The notes below the pieces were generated by a model. That model saw only the letters and a list, made by a program, of their open reading frames with translations. It was not told the origin of the DNA and ran no database searches. A stretch of DNA of 64,000 nt, from contig DYBN01000020.1 of the NCBI GenBank assembly GCA_019418605.1, positions 16,856 through 80,855 on the forward strand. Reading direction: 5' to 3'. Positions 8,562 through 17,917 of the stretch are shown piece by piece (the first letter of the stretch is position 1; each line of letters opens with the position of its first letter). Source of the stretch: Sutterella sp. (lineage in GTDB: Bacteria > Pseudomonadota > Gammaproteobacteria > Burkholderiales > Burkholderiaceae_F). A program made the position numbers and the translations under genes.

Positions 8562-9626
8562 ATGACTCCCGCTCTCGAACAACTCTATCGTCGCCAGGAC
8601 CTCTCCGCCTTGCAGGCCGAAGAACTCTTCATGCAGATTTTCAACGGCGAAACCGACCCCGCCGTCTTCGCCTCGCTTCTGACCGCTCTCAAGATGAAGG
8701 GCGAAGCCCCGCAGGAAATCGCGGGCGCCGCACGCGCCATGGTGCGCTCGGCTCTGCATTTTCCCCGGCCCGCGGGCATTGAAATCGGCGAAATCGTGGG
8801 CACGGGCGGCGACGGCATGCACTCGATCAACGTCTCGACCATCTCGGCGCTGTGCGCCGCGGCTAACGGCCTCAAAATCGCCAAGCACGGCAACCGCAGC
8901 GTGAGCTCGCAGACGGGCGCCTCGGACCTTCTTACGGCACTCGGGTTTGACATCGCCCCGAGCCCCGAGGAAGCCTCCCGCCTTTTGATGGAAACGGGCT
9001 TTGCCTTTTGCTTTGCACAGCTCTATCACCCCGCGATGCGCCACGTCATGCCCGTGAGAAAGGCGCTCGGCACCCGCACGATCTTCAACATCCTGGGACC
9101 GGTGACAAGCCCCGCGCGGCCCGACTATGCCGTGATCGGCGTCTACGCCCCGGGCCTTATTGAACCCGTGGCAAAAACCCTCAAGGAGCTTGGCATGAAG
9201 CGCGCCTTCGTCGTGCACGGCTGCGGCTTTGACGAGGTGTGCGTCACGGGCAGCACCGCTTACGCCGAACTCAAGGAAAACGGCGACATTGAAACGGGCA
9301 GTTTTACGCCCGCAGACTTTGGCGTCACGGGCGCCTATGCGCCGGAAGACTTCGCTGGCGGCCTGCCCGAGAAAAACGCCGAACTCGCGCTTGCCATCCT
9401 CAACGGCCGCGGCAGCCGCGCGCACAACGACATGGTGGCGGCCAACACGGCGCTGCTTCTTTTAGCGGGCGGCCGCGTCAAGAGTCTGGCAGAAGGCCTT
9501 GCGCTTGCGCGCGAAACTCTTGCCGACGGCCGCGCCATGGCCGTCGTTGAGGCGCATCGCGCCTTTGCCGCGAAAAAAGAGCGCGCCGCGCAGGAGTGCG
9601 CCGCAGGCAAGGAGCGCGCCGCTTGA
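8562..9626 (+). CDS. trpD: Anthranilate phosphoribosyltransferase
   Basis: TrpD transfers a phosphoribosyl group from PRPP to anthranilate, the second step from chorismate to tryptophan, in the cytoplasm. The protein has 354 residues. It has the PRPP-binding GTGGDG motif (about 81-86), KHGNRSVSS (about 106-114) and the anthranilate-binding 'HPAMRHVMPVRKALGTRTIF' region with the following NILGP. AAAGGAA lies upstream of the ATG. The C-terminal tail (about the last 20 residues) is alanine- and charge-rich, beyond the usual family end. It is the first structural gene after the trp attenuator and is followed by trpB after 97 bases. Confidence 0.95.
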   Translation: MTPALEQLYRRQDLSALQAEELFMQIFNGETDPAVFASLLTALKMKGEAPQEIAGAARAMVRSALHFPRPAGIEIGEIVGTGGDGMHSINVSTISALCAAANGLKIAKHGNRSVSSQTGASDLLTALGFDIAPSPEEASRLLMETGFAFCFAQLYHPAMRHVMPVRKALGTRTIFNILGPVTSPARPDYAVIGVYAPGLIEPVAKTLKELGMKRAFVVHGCGFDEVCVTGSTAYAELKENGDIETGSFTPADFGVTGAYAPEDFAGGLPEKNAELALAILNGRGSRAHNDMVAANTALLLLAGGRVKSLAEGLALARETLADGRAMAVVEAHRAFAAKKERAAQECAAGKERAA

Positions 9627-9723
9627 AAAAAAACTTTGGTCAAAAACAAGACGCGCCGAGGCCGCCTTTTTCAGACACTTAAACGCTCACGCACAAAAAA
9701 ACACCAACAAGGATCGATTCATC

Positions 9724-10968
9724 ATGCTGCTCAATCCCTTCTTCGGACGCTTCGGCGGCCAGTACATCCCGGAAATTCTGGTGCCCGCCCTGGACGAACT
9801 GGAAGAGGCCTTCATCGCCTCGCGCGAAGACGAAGCGTTTCAGGCCGAACTCACGAGCCTTCTGACGACCTATGCGGGGCGCCCAACGCCGCTCACGCTG
9901 TGCCGCAACCTCACGCAGGGCACGAAGGCAAAGCTCTATCTCAAGCGCGAAGACCTCGTGCACGGGGGCGCGCACAAAACCAATCAAGTGCTGGGGCAGG
10001 CGCTTCTTGCGCGCCGCATGGGCAAAACGCGCATCATCGCCGAGACGGGCGCAGGCCAGCACGGCGTTGCCACGGCGCTAGCCTGTGCGCTCCTTGGCTT
10101 TAAGTGCCGCATCTACATGGGCGCCAAGGACGTCGAGCGGCAAAAGCCCAACGTCTTCAGAATGGAATTGATGGGCGCTGAAGTCGTGCCCATTTCCGAG
10201 GGCGCGTCCACGCTAAAGGAAGCCTGCAATGCGGCTTTAAAAGACTGGGCGGGCTCTTTTGCCGACACGCACTACATGCTCGGCACCGCCGCCGGTCCCC
10301 ACCCCTTCCCCACGATCGTGCGCGAGTTTCAAAAGATCATTGGCGAAGAGGCCAAAAAGCAGTTTGCCGAGGCTGAGGCCGACGCCGGCATCACGCTGCC
10401 CGACATGGTCGTTGCGGCCGTGGGCGGGGGATCAAACGCCATCGGCATCTTCACCGACTTCATCAAGGACGAGAGCGTCAAGCTCGTGGGCGTGGAGCCA
10501 GGCGGCATGGGGCTTGAGACCGCGCAGCACGGCGCCACGCTTTGCAAGGGCACCGAAGGGATCTTCTTTGGCGCGCGCAGCAAAAACATGCAGACGCCGG
10601 AGGGCCAGATCGAAGAGTCCTACTCGATCTCGGCGGGCCTGGACTTCCCGTCTGTGGGCCCTGAGCACGCCTACCTGCAGGAGACGGGCCGCGCGCAGTA
10701 CGTGGCTGCAACCGACAAGGAGGCTCTGGCAGCCTTTATGGAATTGTCGCTAAAGGAAGGCATCATCCCGGCGCTTGAAAGCTCGCACGCCCTCGCGCAC
10801 GCCCTGAAGGTGATCCGCGCCGAGCCCGACAAGGAGCAGCGCATCATCGTCAACCTCTCCGGGCGCGGCGACAAGGACATCTTTCAGGTGGCGCGCCGCC
10901 TTGAGGCCGAGGGCCTCATGCAGGATGGGCGCTTGAAGGGCGACGTGATCGGGGCTCTGCGCGCATAA
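9724..10968 (+). CDS. trpB: Tryptophan synthase beta chain
   Basis: TrpB condenses indole with serine using pyridoxal phosphate, in an alpha2-beta2 complex with TrpA. The protein has 414 residues from the ATG at 9724 (AAGGAT upstream). It shows the PLP lysine in GGAHKTNQ (Lys85), the conserved AETGAGQHGVA, the phosphate-binding GGGSNAIG loop and the C-terminal 'NLSGRGDKD'. All catalytic pieces are present. A frame extension upstream of 9724 overlaps trpD and lacks family similarity, so it was not used. trpA follows after 56 bases. Confidence 0.96.
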   Translation: MLLNPFFGRFGGQYIPEILVPALDELEEAFIASREDEAFQAELTSLLTTYAGRPTPLTLCRNLTQGTKAKLYLKREDLVHGGAHKTNQVLGQALLARRMGKTRIIAETGAGQHGVATALACALLGFKCRIYMGAKDVERQKPNVFRMELMGAEVVPISEGASTLKEACNAALKDWAGSFADTHYMLGTAAGPHPFPTIVREFQKIIGEEAKKQFAEAEADAGITLPDMVVAAVGGGSNAIGIFTDFIKDESVKLVGVEPGGMGLETAQHGATLCKGTEGIFFGARSKNMQTPEGQIEESYSISAGLDFPSVGPEHAYLQETGRAQYVAATDKEALAAFMELSLKEGIIPALESSHALAHALKVIRAEPDKEQRIIVNLSGRGDKDIFQVARRLEAEGLMQDGRLKGDVIGALRA

Positions 10969-11024
10969 GGCCGCGGACAAGGCAAAACAAAAGCAAAAGA
11001 AACGAAAAAGAAGGACTCAACACC

Positions 11025-11849
11025 ATGACGACACAACGCTTTGCGCGCATGTTTGAAAACCTCAAGGCCCGCAATGAGGGAGCATTCGTGGCCTTTGTCA
11101 ACGTCTGCGACCCGTCTGAAGAAGAAAGCCTTGCAATTTTTGAGACGCTTGTTGCCTCGGGCGTTGACGCGCTTGAGCTTGGCATTCCCTTCTCCGACCC
11201 CTGCGCCGACGGGCCGGTGATCATGGAAAGCGCCAAACGCGCGATCGCAGCCGGCGCCACGACCGAGAAATGCATGAAGGTGATCAAGGCTTTCCGGGAG
11301 CGCCACCCCGAGGTGCCCGTGAGCCTCATGATCTATACCAACCTTGTCTGCGCCCCGGGCGTGGAAAACTTCTTTGCCATGTGCCGGGATGCGGGCGTCG
11401 ACGCCGTTTTGATGCCCGATCTGCCGCTTGAGATGCGCGCCATCGACCACAGCTTTGACATGGCGGCCGACGCCCACGGCGTGGGGCTGGTGGCAATCGC
11501 CCCGCCCAACGCAAGAAAGGAGCTCCTCGCGCAGCTCTCGCACGCAAGCGCGGGCTACGTCTACCTTCTCTCGCGCCCGGGCATCACGGGCGAAAACAAC
11601 CCCGCGCACATGCCCGCTGAAGCCGTCATCGAGGGCCTAGCCGAGCACCACGCCGCCCCCGGGCTTCTGGGCTTTGGCGTGAGCACCCCGCAGCACGTCA
11701 AGGACGCCCTTGCCTGCGGCGCCTCGGGCGTCATCGTGGGCTCGGCCATCGTGCGCATCATCAACGCCAACATCGGCAACAACGCACGCATGCACGAAGA
11801 AATCGCCGCATACGTCTCGGAGATGAAGGCGGCCACGCGGCGCGGCTAG
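11025..11849 (+). CDS. trpA: Tryptophan synthase alpha chain
   Basis: TrpA cleaves indole-3-glycerol phosphate to indole, which is channelled to TrpB. The protein has 274 residues. It has the catalytic Glu51 in LELGIPFSD and catalytic Asp62 in CADGPVI, the PDLPLEE-type loop (here PDLPLEM), and the phosphate-binding SRPGITGE and GFGVS segments. It is the last gene of the attenuated trp operon and ends 58 bases before the terminator stem. Confidence 0.96.
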   Translation: MTTQRFARMFENLKARNEGAFVAFVNVCDPSEEESLAIFETLVASGVDALELGIPFSDPCADGPVIMESAKRAIAAGATTEKCMKVIKAFRERHPEVPVSLMIYTNLVCAPGVENFFAMCRDAGVDAVLMPDLPLEMRAIDHSFDMAADAHGVGLVAIAPPNARKELLAQLSHASAGYVYLLSRPGITGENNPAHMPAEAVIEGLAEHHAAPGLLGFGVSTPQHVKDALACGASGVIVGSAIVRIINANIGNNARMHEEIAAYVSEMKAATRRG

Positions 11850-11859
11850 GCAAAAAAGA

Positions 11860-11883
11860 CCGCAAAGGGAAATCCGTTTGCGG
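11860..11883 (+). repeat. Small hairpin after trpA
   Basis: CCGCAAA and TTTGCGG form a perfect 7-bp stem with a 10-base loop. No T run follows. It probably protects the 3' end or assists the terminator that comes next. Confidence 0.4.
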
Positions 11884-11906
11884 GAAAAACCAAGGCAAAA
11901 ACAAAT

Positions 11907-11940
11907 GGGCGTCCTCAAAAAGCCGGGGCGCCCCTTTTTT
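11907..11940 (+). terminator. trp operon terminator
   Basis: GGGCGTCC pairs with GGGCGCCC (one G-U pair) around a short loop, followed by TTTTTT. It lies between trpA and the converging RidA-like gene. Confidence 0.8.
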
Positions 11941-11986
11941 GTCGTTTCTGGTTTTATGCGCGCCCCATCAAGGGGGCGCCGGATGT

Positions 11987-12448
11987 TTAATCAGCGACTT
12001 CGACCACGGCCAAAATCTCCACGGGACTTCCCTCGGGGAGGTCCGCGGCTCCAAGCGCCACGCGCGTGCCCACGCCCGCTTCGCCATAGAGGTCCTTAAA
12101 GAGCTGCGAGGCGCCGTTGATGACCTGCGGCTGCTCTTCAAAGCCCGGGATGCCGCGCACAAAGCCCATGACCTGCACGAACTGCTTGACGCGGTCAAGG
12201 TCTCCAAGCTCGATTTTGAGCACGGAGAGGATGTTGAGGGCCGCGAGCTGCGCGGCCTTCTGCGCCTCTTCAATCGTGAGGTCTTCCCCCACCACGCCCT
12301 TGACCTGCAGGATGCTGTCGATGTCGGGCGTCTGGCCCGAGACGTAGACGAGATTGCCCGTGCGCCGGGTAAAGGAATAAAGCCCGGCCGGAGCCGCCAC
12401 CGGGGGCAGGGCAAGCCCCATGTCCTCAATTTTTTGTTCCACTCGCAT
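11987..12448 (-). CDS. RidA/YjgF family protein
   Basis: The protein has 153 residues from the ATG at 12448, with AAGGAGA upstream though rather far away. It matches the longer YjgF/YER057c/UK114-like subgroup: 'NLVYVSGQTP', 'EEAQKAAQLAALNILSVLK', and the conserved arginine in 'GTRVALGAADLP' followed by 'SPVEI'. Family members deaminate reactive enamines and imines made by PLP enzymes. In this subgroup activity is less well characterised, so the exact substrate is open. The position next to the PLP-dependent trpB is suggestive but the gene is convergent, not co-transcribed. Confidence 0.85.
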   Translation of the reverse strand: MRVEQKIEDMGLALPPVAAPAGLYSFTRRTGNLVYVSGQTPDIDSILQVKGVVGEDLTIEEAQKAAQLAALNILSVLKIELGDLDRVKQFVQVMGFVRGIPGFEEQPQVINGASQLFKDLYGEAGVGTRVALGAADLPEGSPVEILAVVEVAD

Positions 12449-13054
12449 TTTCTTGAAGCGTCTCCTTGATGGAATAGGTGATGGATGGCAATCCCTGCCG
12501 GCGAAACCTGGCGGATTGCCGTTGTGGTTTGAGCGCATTGTACGAAGACCAGGGCGCCCTGCCCGGCGCCGGCATTCTTTTGTCACAAAAGAGAAGAAGG
12601 GCCCCGAGGCGGCGCTTGGGGGGCCTTGCTTATAATGCGGCCTCGCATCTTGTTTTTTGACTGCCCGCGCGGGAGCAAACCGCGCGCCGGGCTTTGCCCC
12701 GCAAAAAGATCGACCGGTCAAGCGGCCAGTCCCCGAAGACCCCCTTGTTGCCGGGGCTTGTTTTTGCGTGAGCCGCATCAGCGGCGTCGTCTTGCAGATT
12801 TGAAGGCCCGCTTTCTCTCAGGCGCTTTGCCGCGCCTCTTTTAAAACTCGAAAGACAAAAACAAGATCCCCCGAACAACCAAAACGGTTTTGCTCCAAGC
12901 CCTCAGGAAAAAGGACGGCTCCAGGGCGGCCCTTGAAAGGCCGAAGCCTCGGCCGGCGCGCTCTTAACACGCCCGCGTACACAGGCCGGGATTGAATTTT
13001 CCCGCTCTCAAAAGCAAAACCCCATTGAACCAAACGCCAACCCAAGTGACGACA
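12449..13054 (+). other. Long divergent region and probable leader of rhlE
   Basis: The region is 606 bases without a supported gene. A TATAAT at 12631-12636 could be a -10 element for the helicase, though no good -35 sits at the right distance. It would give a leader of about 410 bases. Within it are GC-rich hairpins, for example GCCCGCGCGG (12663-12672) with a CCGCGCGCCGGGC arm (12680-12692), and a CCCCG/CGGGG stem followed by CTTGTTTTT near 12730-12765 that could terminate transcription early. Confidence 0.4.
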
Positions 13055-14908
13055 ATGAATTCGACGCCCGACGGATTTTCCGCTCTGGGCCTTGCTCCGT
13101 GCGTACTCAAGGCAATCGCCGCCCTGGGCTACGCGCATCCCACGCCCATTCAGCAAAAGGCCATCCCGCAGCTTTTGGCGGGCCGCGACGTTTTGGCGGC
13201 CGCCCAGACCGGCACCGGCAAGACCGCGGCCTTTGCGCTGCCCGTGATCACGCGCATGGTTGAGACGCCCAAGGCGCGCGAGCCCAAGCGCGTGCGCGCG
13301 CTCGTTTTGGCTCCCACGCGGGAGCTTGCCGCGCAGATCGATGAAAACATCCGCGCCTACGTCAAGGGCACGACCTTGACCAGCACCCTTGTCTTTGGCG
13401 GCGTCAACATCAAGCCCCAGACCGAGGCGCTCGCCGCGGGCACGGACTTTTTGGTGGCAACGCCCGGGCGGTTGCTCGATCACCTCGGACAGCACAACGT
13501 CGACATCAGCGGCGTGGAGTTTTTCGTGCTCGATGAAGCCGACCGGATGCTCGACATGGGCTTTATCCACGACATCCGCAAGATTGTGCGCGTGCTGCCC
13601 TCGCGCCGCCAGACATTGATGTTTTCGGCGACCTTCAACGATGAAATCAGGGAGCTTGCCGAGAGCTATCTCACAGACCCCGTTGCTGTCGAAGTCGCCC
13701 GCAACAAGGAAAACGCTCTCATTGACCAGGAGGTTTTCCTTGTACCCAAAAAGAGAAAGCGCGAGCTTCTGCGCGATCTGATTGCGCAGAACAACTGGGA
13801 TCAGGTGCTCGTTTTCACGCGCATGAAGCACGCGGCAAACCGCTTGGCCGAGCAGCTTAACAAAGACGGCATCAAGGCCGCGGCCATTCACGGCAACAAA
13901 AGCCAGTCGGCGCGCACCAAGGCGCTTGCGGGCTTTAAGTCGCACGAAATCACCGTGCTCGTTGCAACCGACATCGCCGCGCGCGGCCTTGACATCGAGG
14001 GGCTGCCGCACGTGGTCAACTTTGAACTGCCCAACGTGCCGCAGGACTACGTGCACCGCATCGGCCGCACGGGCCGCGCAGGGATGCGCGGCCACGCGGT
14101 GAGCCTTGTTTCGCCCGATGAGTCCGACTACTTGAAGGACATCGAGCGGCTTCTCAAAAAGAAGCTTCCCGCCCGCAAGGCCGAAGGCTACGAGGGCGAG
14201 ATGCCCGAAGCCCTTGCCTTGGAAGAGGCGCAGGCCGACCGCGCAAGAGCCGAAGAGCTTCTTCGCATGCGGCAGGCCCGCAAAATGTCCGGCGCGCGCA
14301 AGGCCGCGCAGGAGACGGCCGCCCGTGCTGCGCGCGAAGAAGAGCGCGCCTCGGGGCTTTCGGTCAACCCCGAAGAGCGCTTTGAAAAGAAAATCGCCCG
14401 CAGCGCCCCCGCGGCACGCCCCGCAAAGCCGCGCCGCAAGCCCGCGGCCGCAAGCGTTGCGAGGGCGCTTGAAAATCCGCGCAATGAAACGCCTTCGCAA
14501 AACGCCGGGGCAAGGGGCAATCGCAGGCAAAAGCCCGCCGGCGGCTCTGGCAGCGCCGCCGCCCTGCGCACTTCTCAAGCCTCAAAGCCCGCCCCCGGCG
14601 CCAAGAGCCTCGCTCGCAAGGCCGAGGCCGCGGCAAAGGGCCGCATGAACAACAATGCAATCGGCAAGGCAAACGCAAAAGCCCCCGGCAGAGCCGGCCG
14701 CCTTGTGCGCGAAACCACACGCGAGGATTGGAAGGAAAAACGGCTTCTTGAAGAGCGCCGCAGGCGCGCCGCCAACATCAAGTCGACCGTGCACCGCGAG
14801 GGGCGCTGGATTGATGAAGAGCGAAGCATCAAGAGCCGGGGCTATCACGTCGAGTCGGTGCGCTCGACGCTGCCGCCCGAGATGCAGCGCAAGCTGCGCG
14901 GCAGGTAG
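13055..14908 (+). CDS. rhlE: RhlE-type DEAD-box RNA helicase with long basic tail
   Basis: An ATP-dependent RNA helicase for ribosome assembly and RNA turnover in the cytoplasm. It has 617 residues from the ATG at 13055; an in-frame TTG at 12992 is possible. Helicase motifs occur in order: Q motif around 'HPTPIQQKAIP', AQTGTGKT, PTRELAAQ, TPGRLLDH, DEAD, SAT, 'ATDIAARGLDI' and 'HRIGRTGRAG'. The 'KKRKRELLRDLI' and 'MFSATFNDEI' stretches fit RhlE best. The core ends near residue 380; the last roughly 240 residues are a low-complexity Ala/Arg/Lys-rich extension typical of RNA-tethering tails, longer than in E. coli RhlE. Confidence 0.9.
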   Translation: MNSTPDGFSALGLAPCVLKAIAALGYAHPTPIQQKAIPQLLAGRDVLAAAQTGTGKTAAFALPVITRMVETPKAREPKRVRALVLAPTRELAAQIDENIRAYVKGTTLTSTLVFGGVNIKPQTEALAAGTDFLVATPGRLLDHLGQHNVDISGVEFFVLDEADRMLDMGFIHDIRKIVRVLPSRRQTLMFSATFNDEIRELAESYLTDPVAVEVARNKENALIDQEVFLVPKKRKRELLRDLIAQNNWDQVLVFTRMKHAANRLAEQLNKDGIKAAAIHGNKSQSARTKALAGFKSHEITVLVATDIAARGLDIEGLPHVVNFELPNVPQDYVHRIGRTGRAGMRGHAVSLVSPDESDYLKDIERLLKKKLPARKAEGYEGEMPEALALEEAQADRARAEELLRMRQARKMSGARKAAQETAARAAREEERASGLSVNPEERFEKKIARSAPAARPAKPRRKPAAASVARALENPRNETPSQNAGARGNRRQKPAGGSGSAAALRTSQASKPAPGAKSLARKAEAAAKGRMNNNAIGKANAKAPGRAGRLVRETTREDWKEKRLLEERRRRAANIKSTVHREGRWIDEERSIKSRGYHVESVRSTLPPEMQRKLRGR

Positions 14909-14921
14909 AATCTGGCGCATC

Positions 14922-15392
14922 ATGGCCAAGACTGCTGCGACATTTTCGTCCCCAACGGGCCTTGCCCGCGGCAAGAGCCGCTCTCGGGCGCGCCCGCTTG
15001 TGCGCCCGTTTGCGCGCCTGGCCCGCGCGGTCCGCGCGCTTTTGTTCTGCGCGGCTGCTGCCGCTGCGCTGATCTCTTCCGGCTGCAGCACGACGACGCC
15101 CGCCATCGAAGGCGTCAAGCTCGACGAGGCCACGGTTGCGCGAAATCTCTCGGCCCTGATGGAAGCGCCCGATCAGATGACGCTTGTGTGCACGTCAACC
15201 GAGCCCCTTTCAACGCAAAAGTCGCTTTTAAATCTCACCTTCGTCTGCCCCGAGATGCACGTCGAGGCGAGCCTCATTGAAATGCGCGACGCGGGCTGGC
15301 GCCTCATGGCCGTGGACGTGGGTCAGGAAGTGCACCGCGCCGACGGCCTGATGGGGCTGCCCTTGACGATCACGATGATCAAGCTCTTTTAA
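14922..15392 (+). CDS. Small putative lipoprotein of unknown function
   Basis: The protein has 156 residues from the ATG at 14922, 14 bases after rhlE. A basic arginine-rich N-region precedes the hydrophobic 'LLFCAAAAAALISSGC', whose final Cys fits a lipobox. The N-region is long for a signal peptide; a GTG inside it ('Val-Arg-Pro-Phe') could be the real start. The mature part of about 100 residues contains two further cysteines ('LVCTS' and 'FVCPEM') that could form a disulfide. I recognise no family. It would be an outer- or inner-membrane-anchored periplasmic protein. Confidence 0.6.
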   Translation: MAKTAATFSSPTGLARGKSRSRARPLVRPFARLARAVRALLFCAAAAAALISSGCSTTTPAIEGVKLDEATVARNLSALMEAPDQMTLVCTSTEPLSTQKSLLNLTFVCPEMHVEASLIEMRDAGWRLMAVDVGQEVHRADGLMGLPLTITMIKLF

Positions 15393-15553
15393 AGGGCCTT
15401 CCCTTTCGCCTTTGGCCGGGGCTTTGTCCCCGCGCCTCTGCTCCCTCCTCATTTGCGCCCCTCTTTCGCGCGGGCGCCCGACTCTATTTACGCCCGCAAG
15501 CCCTTCGTTGCGGTGTATCCTCCCGGCATTTGAAGATTGTGAGGATGCACGAG

Positions 15554-17443
15554 ATGTCGCAGCAGGCCAATGACAAAAACACGCGCGTAAACAAAGACAA
15601 AGATGCTGCCGTTGCAGCAGCCAACGGCTCTTGCGATTTGGATTCCGGAGCGGCCGTCATCGACCGTCTTCGCAGGCTGCGCCGCGAGATGGCGCAGCGC
15701 TCGCTTGCGGCCTGGGTGTGCCCCACGGGAGATCCGCACCTGTGCGAGTACGAGCCCAAAGAGTGGGCCTTTCGCCGATATTTAAGCGGCTTTACGGGCT
15801 CGGCCGGAACGCTTGCCGTCACGAGCACGAGCGCCGCGCTCTGGACAGACAGCCGCTACTGGGAGCAGGCTGAAAAAGAGCTCGCTCCCAGCGGCATCGA
15901 CCTCATGCCCGACGGAGCGCCCGAGACGCCGGAGCTTGCCGCGGCTCTCTCCTCGGAACTTGACCCTGGCGCGCACGTGGGCGTCGATCCCCGCACGATG
16001 AGCAGAAAGCGCTTTCAGATGCTCAAGGCCGCCCTTCAAAAGTCTGGCCTCGTGCTCGTTTCCGACACGACGATGATCGATGCGGTTTGGCCCGAGCGCC
16101 CGGCCGCCGGGCGCGCTCCCGTGCGGCGCTTTGAGTTCGGGCAAAAGGCGGCAAGCGAGAAACTCTCGGCCGTGCGCGCGGCGACGGCCCGTGCGGGCGC
16201 CCAGGCGCTATTGCTTTCAAGCCTTGAAGACATCGCGTGGATCACAAACCTGCGCGGGGGCGATCTTGCCTGCACGCCGGTTTTTGCGGCCTATGCGCTT
16301 GTTTTGGACAAGAGCGCGCACCTTTTTGTTGACGAAGCAAAGCTCACGGACGATATCAAGGCGTTTTTGGCCGCAGGCGGCTTTTCCGTTTTGCCGTATG
16401 CGCAGGCCTTTACTGAGATCCCCGCGCTTTTAAAGAACCGCTCTGTGCTCATCGATCCCGCCAAAACCTCTGAAGCGCTTTTTGAAGTCCTTCAAGAAGC
16501 GGGCGTGCGGATTGTCGCGGGCGAGCAGCCCACGGAACTTATCAAAAGCCGCAAGAGCCCCGAGGAGCTCGCCCTTTTGCGCGAAACCATGCGCCGCGAC
16601 GGCGCGGCAATGTGCGAGCTTTTTGCCTGGATTGAAAAGCGCCGAAGTCAAGAAAAGCCCCTCACCGAGATGGACGTCTCAAGAAAACTCTTGGCGCTTC
16701 GAAGCGAAATCCCGGGCTTTATGGGCTTGAGTTTTGAGACGATTGCGGCAGCAGGGCCCAACGCGGCGCTGCCGCACTATCAGCCAGGCGAAAAAACAGC
16801 CGCCCAAATCAAGGAGGGCGACCTTCTCTTGATCGACTCGGGCGGCCAGTACGAGGGCGGCACCACCGACATCACCCGCACGATCGTCTACGGGTGTCCG
16901 ACGGATGCACAGAGGCGCGACTTTACGGCCGTGCTGCGCGGGCACATTCTTCTTGCGACAACGCACTTTCCGCAGGGGACCTTTGCCTCGCAGCTTGACA
17001 CCCTTGCGCGCATGCCGATCTGGGAAATCGGCTGCGACTTCGGGCACGGCACCGGGCACGGCGTGGGGTTTTGCCTGTCCGTCCACGAAGGGCCCGTCTC
17101 CATTTCGCCGCGCGCGCAGGCAAAGGCCTCCTCGCGCGTCGTCCCCGGCCTTGTGCTTTCAAACGAACCGGGGCTCTACCGGCCCGGACGCTGGGGCGTG
17201 CGCACGGAAAATCTCGTCACGCCCGTGGCGGCTGAATACGAAGTCGATCAGATGACGCCCATGCTCGTGATGGAGACGTTGACGCTGTGCCCCATCGACA
17301 CCCGGCTCATTCTGACCTCCATGATGACGCCCTTTGAAATCTGGTGGGTCAACGACTATCACCGGCGCGTACGCGAGGCCCTGATGCCGCTATTGAGCGT
17401 TGAGGCGCAGGCGTGGCTTAAACGCGCAACCGAGACGATTTGA
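15554..17443 (+). CDS. Xaa-Pro aminopeptidase (aminopeptidase P family, large form)
   Basis: A dinuclear-metal peptidase that removes N-terminal residues preceding proline. It has 629 residues from the ATG at 15554 (GAGG 9 bases upstream); the in-frame ATG at 15545 is an alternative. N-terminal creatinase-like domains ('FTGSAGTLAVT', 'ALWTDSRYW') precede the M24 pita-bread fold. Metal ligands are visible: Asp in LLIDSGG (about 428), Asp in TTDITRT (about 439), His in GHGTGHGVG (about 500), Glu in SNEPGLY (about 537) and Glu in RTENLV (about 551). About 600 residues with 'YEGGTTDITRT' marks the eukaryote-like XPNPEP1 type rather than the short PepP. No signal peptide, so cytoplasmic. Confidence 0.93.
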   Translation: MSQQANDKNTRVNKDKDAAVAAANGSCDLDSGAAVIDRLRRLRREMAQRSLAAWVCPTGDPHLCEYEPKEWAFRRYLSGFTGSAGTLAVTSTSAALWTDSRYWEQAEKELAPSGIDLMPDGAPETPELAAALSSELDPGAHVGVDPRTMSRKRFQMLKAALQKSGLVLVSDTTMIDAVWPERPAAGRAPVRRFEFGQKAASEKLSAVRAATARAGAQALLLSSLEDIAWITNLRGGDLACTPVFAAYALVLDKSAHLFVDEAKLTDDIKAFLAAGGFSVLPYAQAFTEIPALLKNRSVLIDPAKTSEALFEVLQEAGVRIVAGEQPTELIKSRKSPEELALLRETMRRDGAAMCELFAWIEKRRSQEKPLTEMDVSRKLLALRSEIPGFMGLSFETIAAAGPNAALPHYQPGEKTAAQIKEGDLLLIDSGGQYEGGTTDITRTIVYGCPTDAQRRDFTAVLRGHILLATTHFPQGTFASQLDTLARMPIWEIGCDFGHGTGHGVGFCLSVHEGPVSISPRAQAKASSRVVPGLVLSNEPGLYRPGRWGVRTENLVTPVAAEYEVDQMTPMLVMETLTLCPIDTRLILTSMMTPFEIWWVNDYHRRVREALMPLLSVEAQAWLKRATETI

Positions 17444-17917
17444 CCGCCAAAGGCAAGGGAAGGCCAGGGAGGGCAAGAGAGGGCAAGAGAGCCCCGGGGC
17501 CCTCGCGCAGGTAAAGTTGTGCAAATTTCCGGCCGAAACCACCGCAAACGTCTTTGGCATTTCGTTACATTTGGCGCGGGAAAACCGCATTTTCGAGCCC
17601 TTGCGGGCCGCTTGGGCCCCTGGGGTAAACTTGTCCGGTTTATGAGCCTGCGTTTTTGGCGCGGGCTCCTTTTGAGACCTCAGTCAAGGCTCCCGCCAGC
17701 GAATCGGCGCACAAGCTCTTATTTCGCGCGCCGCTCTTTCTTTCGTGGGATGAAAGGCGAAGCTTGCCTTTTTTACCTAAAAAAAAGCGCCTTCGCGCGG
17801 CCCTTTTGTCTTTGCTTCAAGCAAAGCTCTCTTTCCGTGCTGATTTAAGAAGCCCGGCGAAGCGCTTTGCGCCGCTTGTGCGGTTTCGTGTCAACGAATA
17901 ATTTTTCGCCACACCGT
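17444..17917 (+). other. Intergenic stretch before the RND genes
   Basis: The region is 474 bases with no supported gene. It starts with imperfect GGGCAAGAGA repeats near 17470-17490. A stem GAGCC-t-GCG / CGC-g-GGCTC at 17644-17668 followed by CTTTTG may be a weak terminator for the peptidase. No regulator gene for the efflux pump is here. Confidence 0.4.

Noticed and set aside
12818..14578. 586-codon minus-strand frame opposite the helicase
   Set aside because: Shadow of rhlE, with no family similarity.
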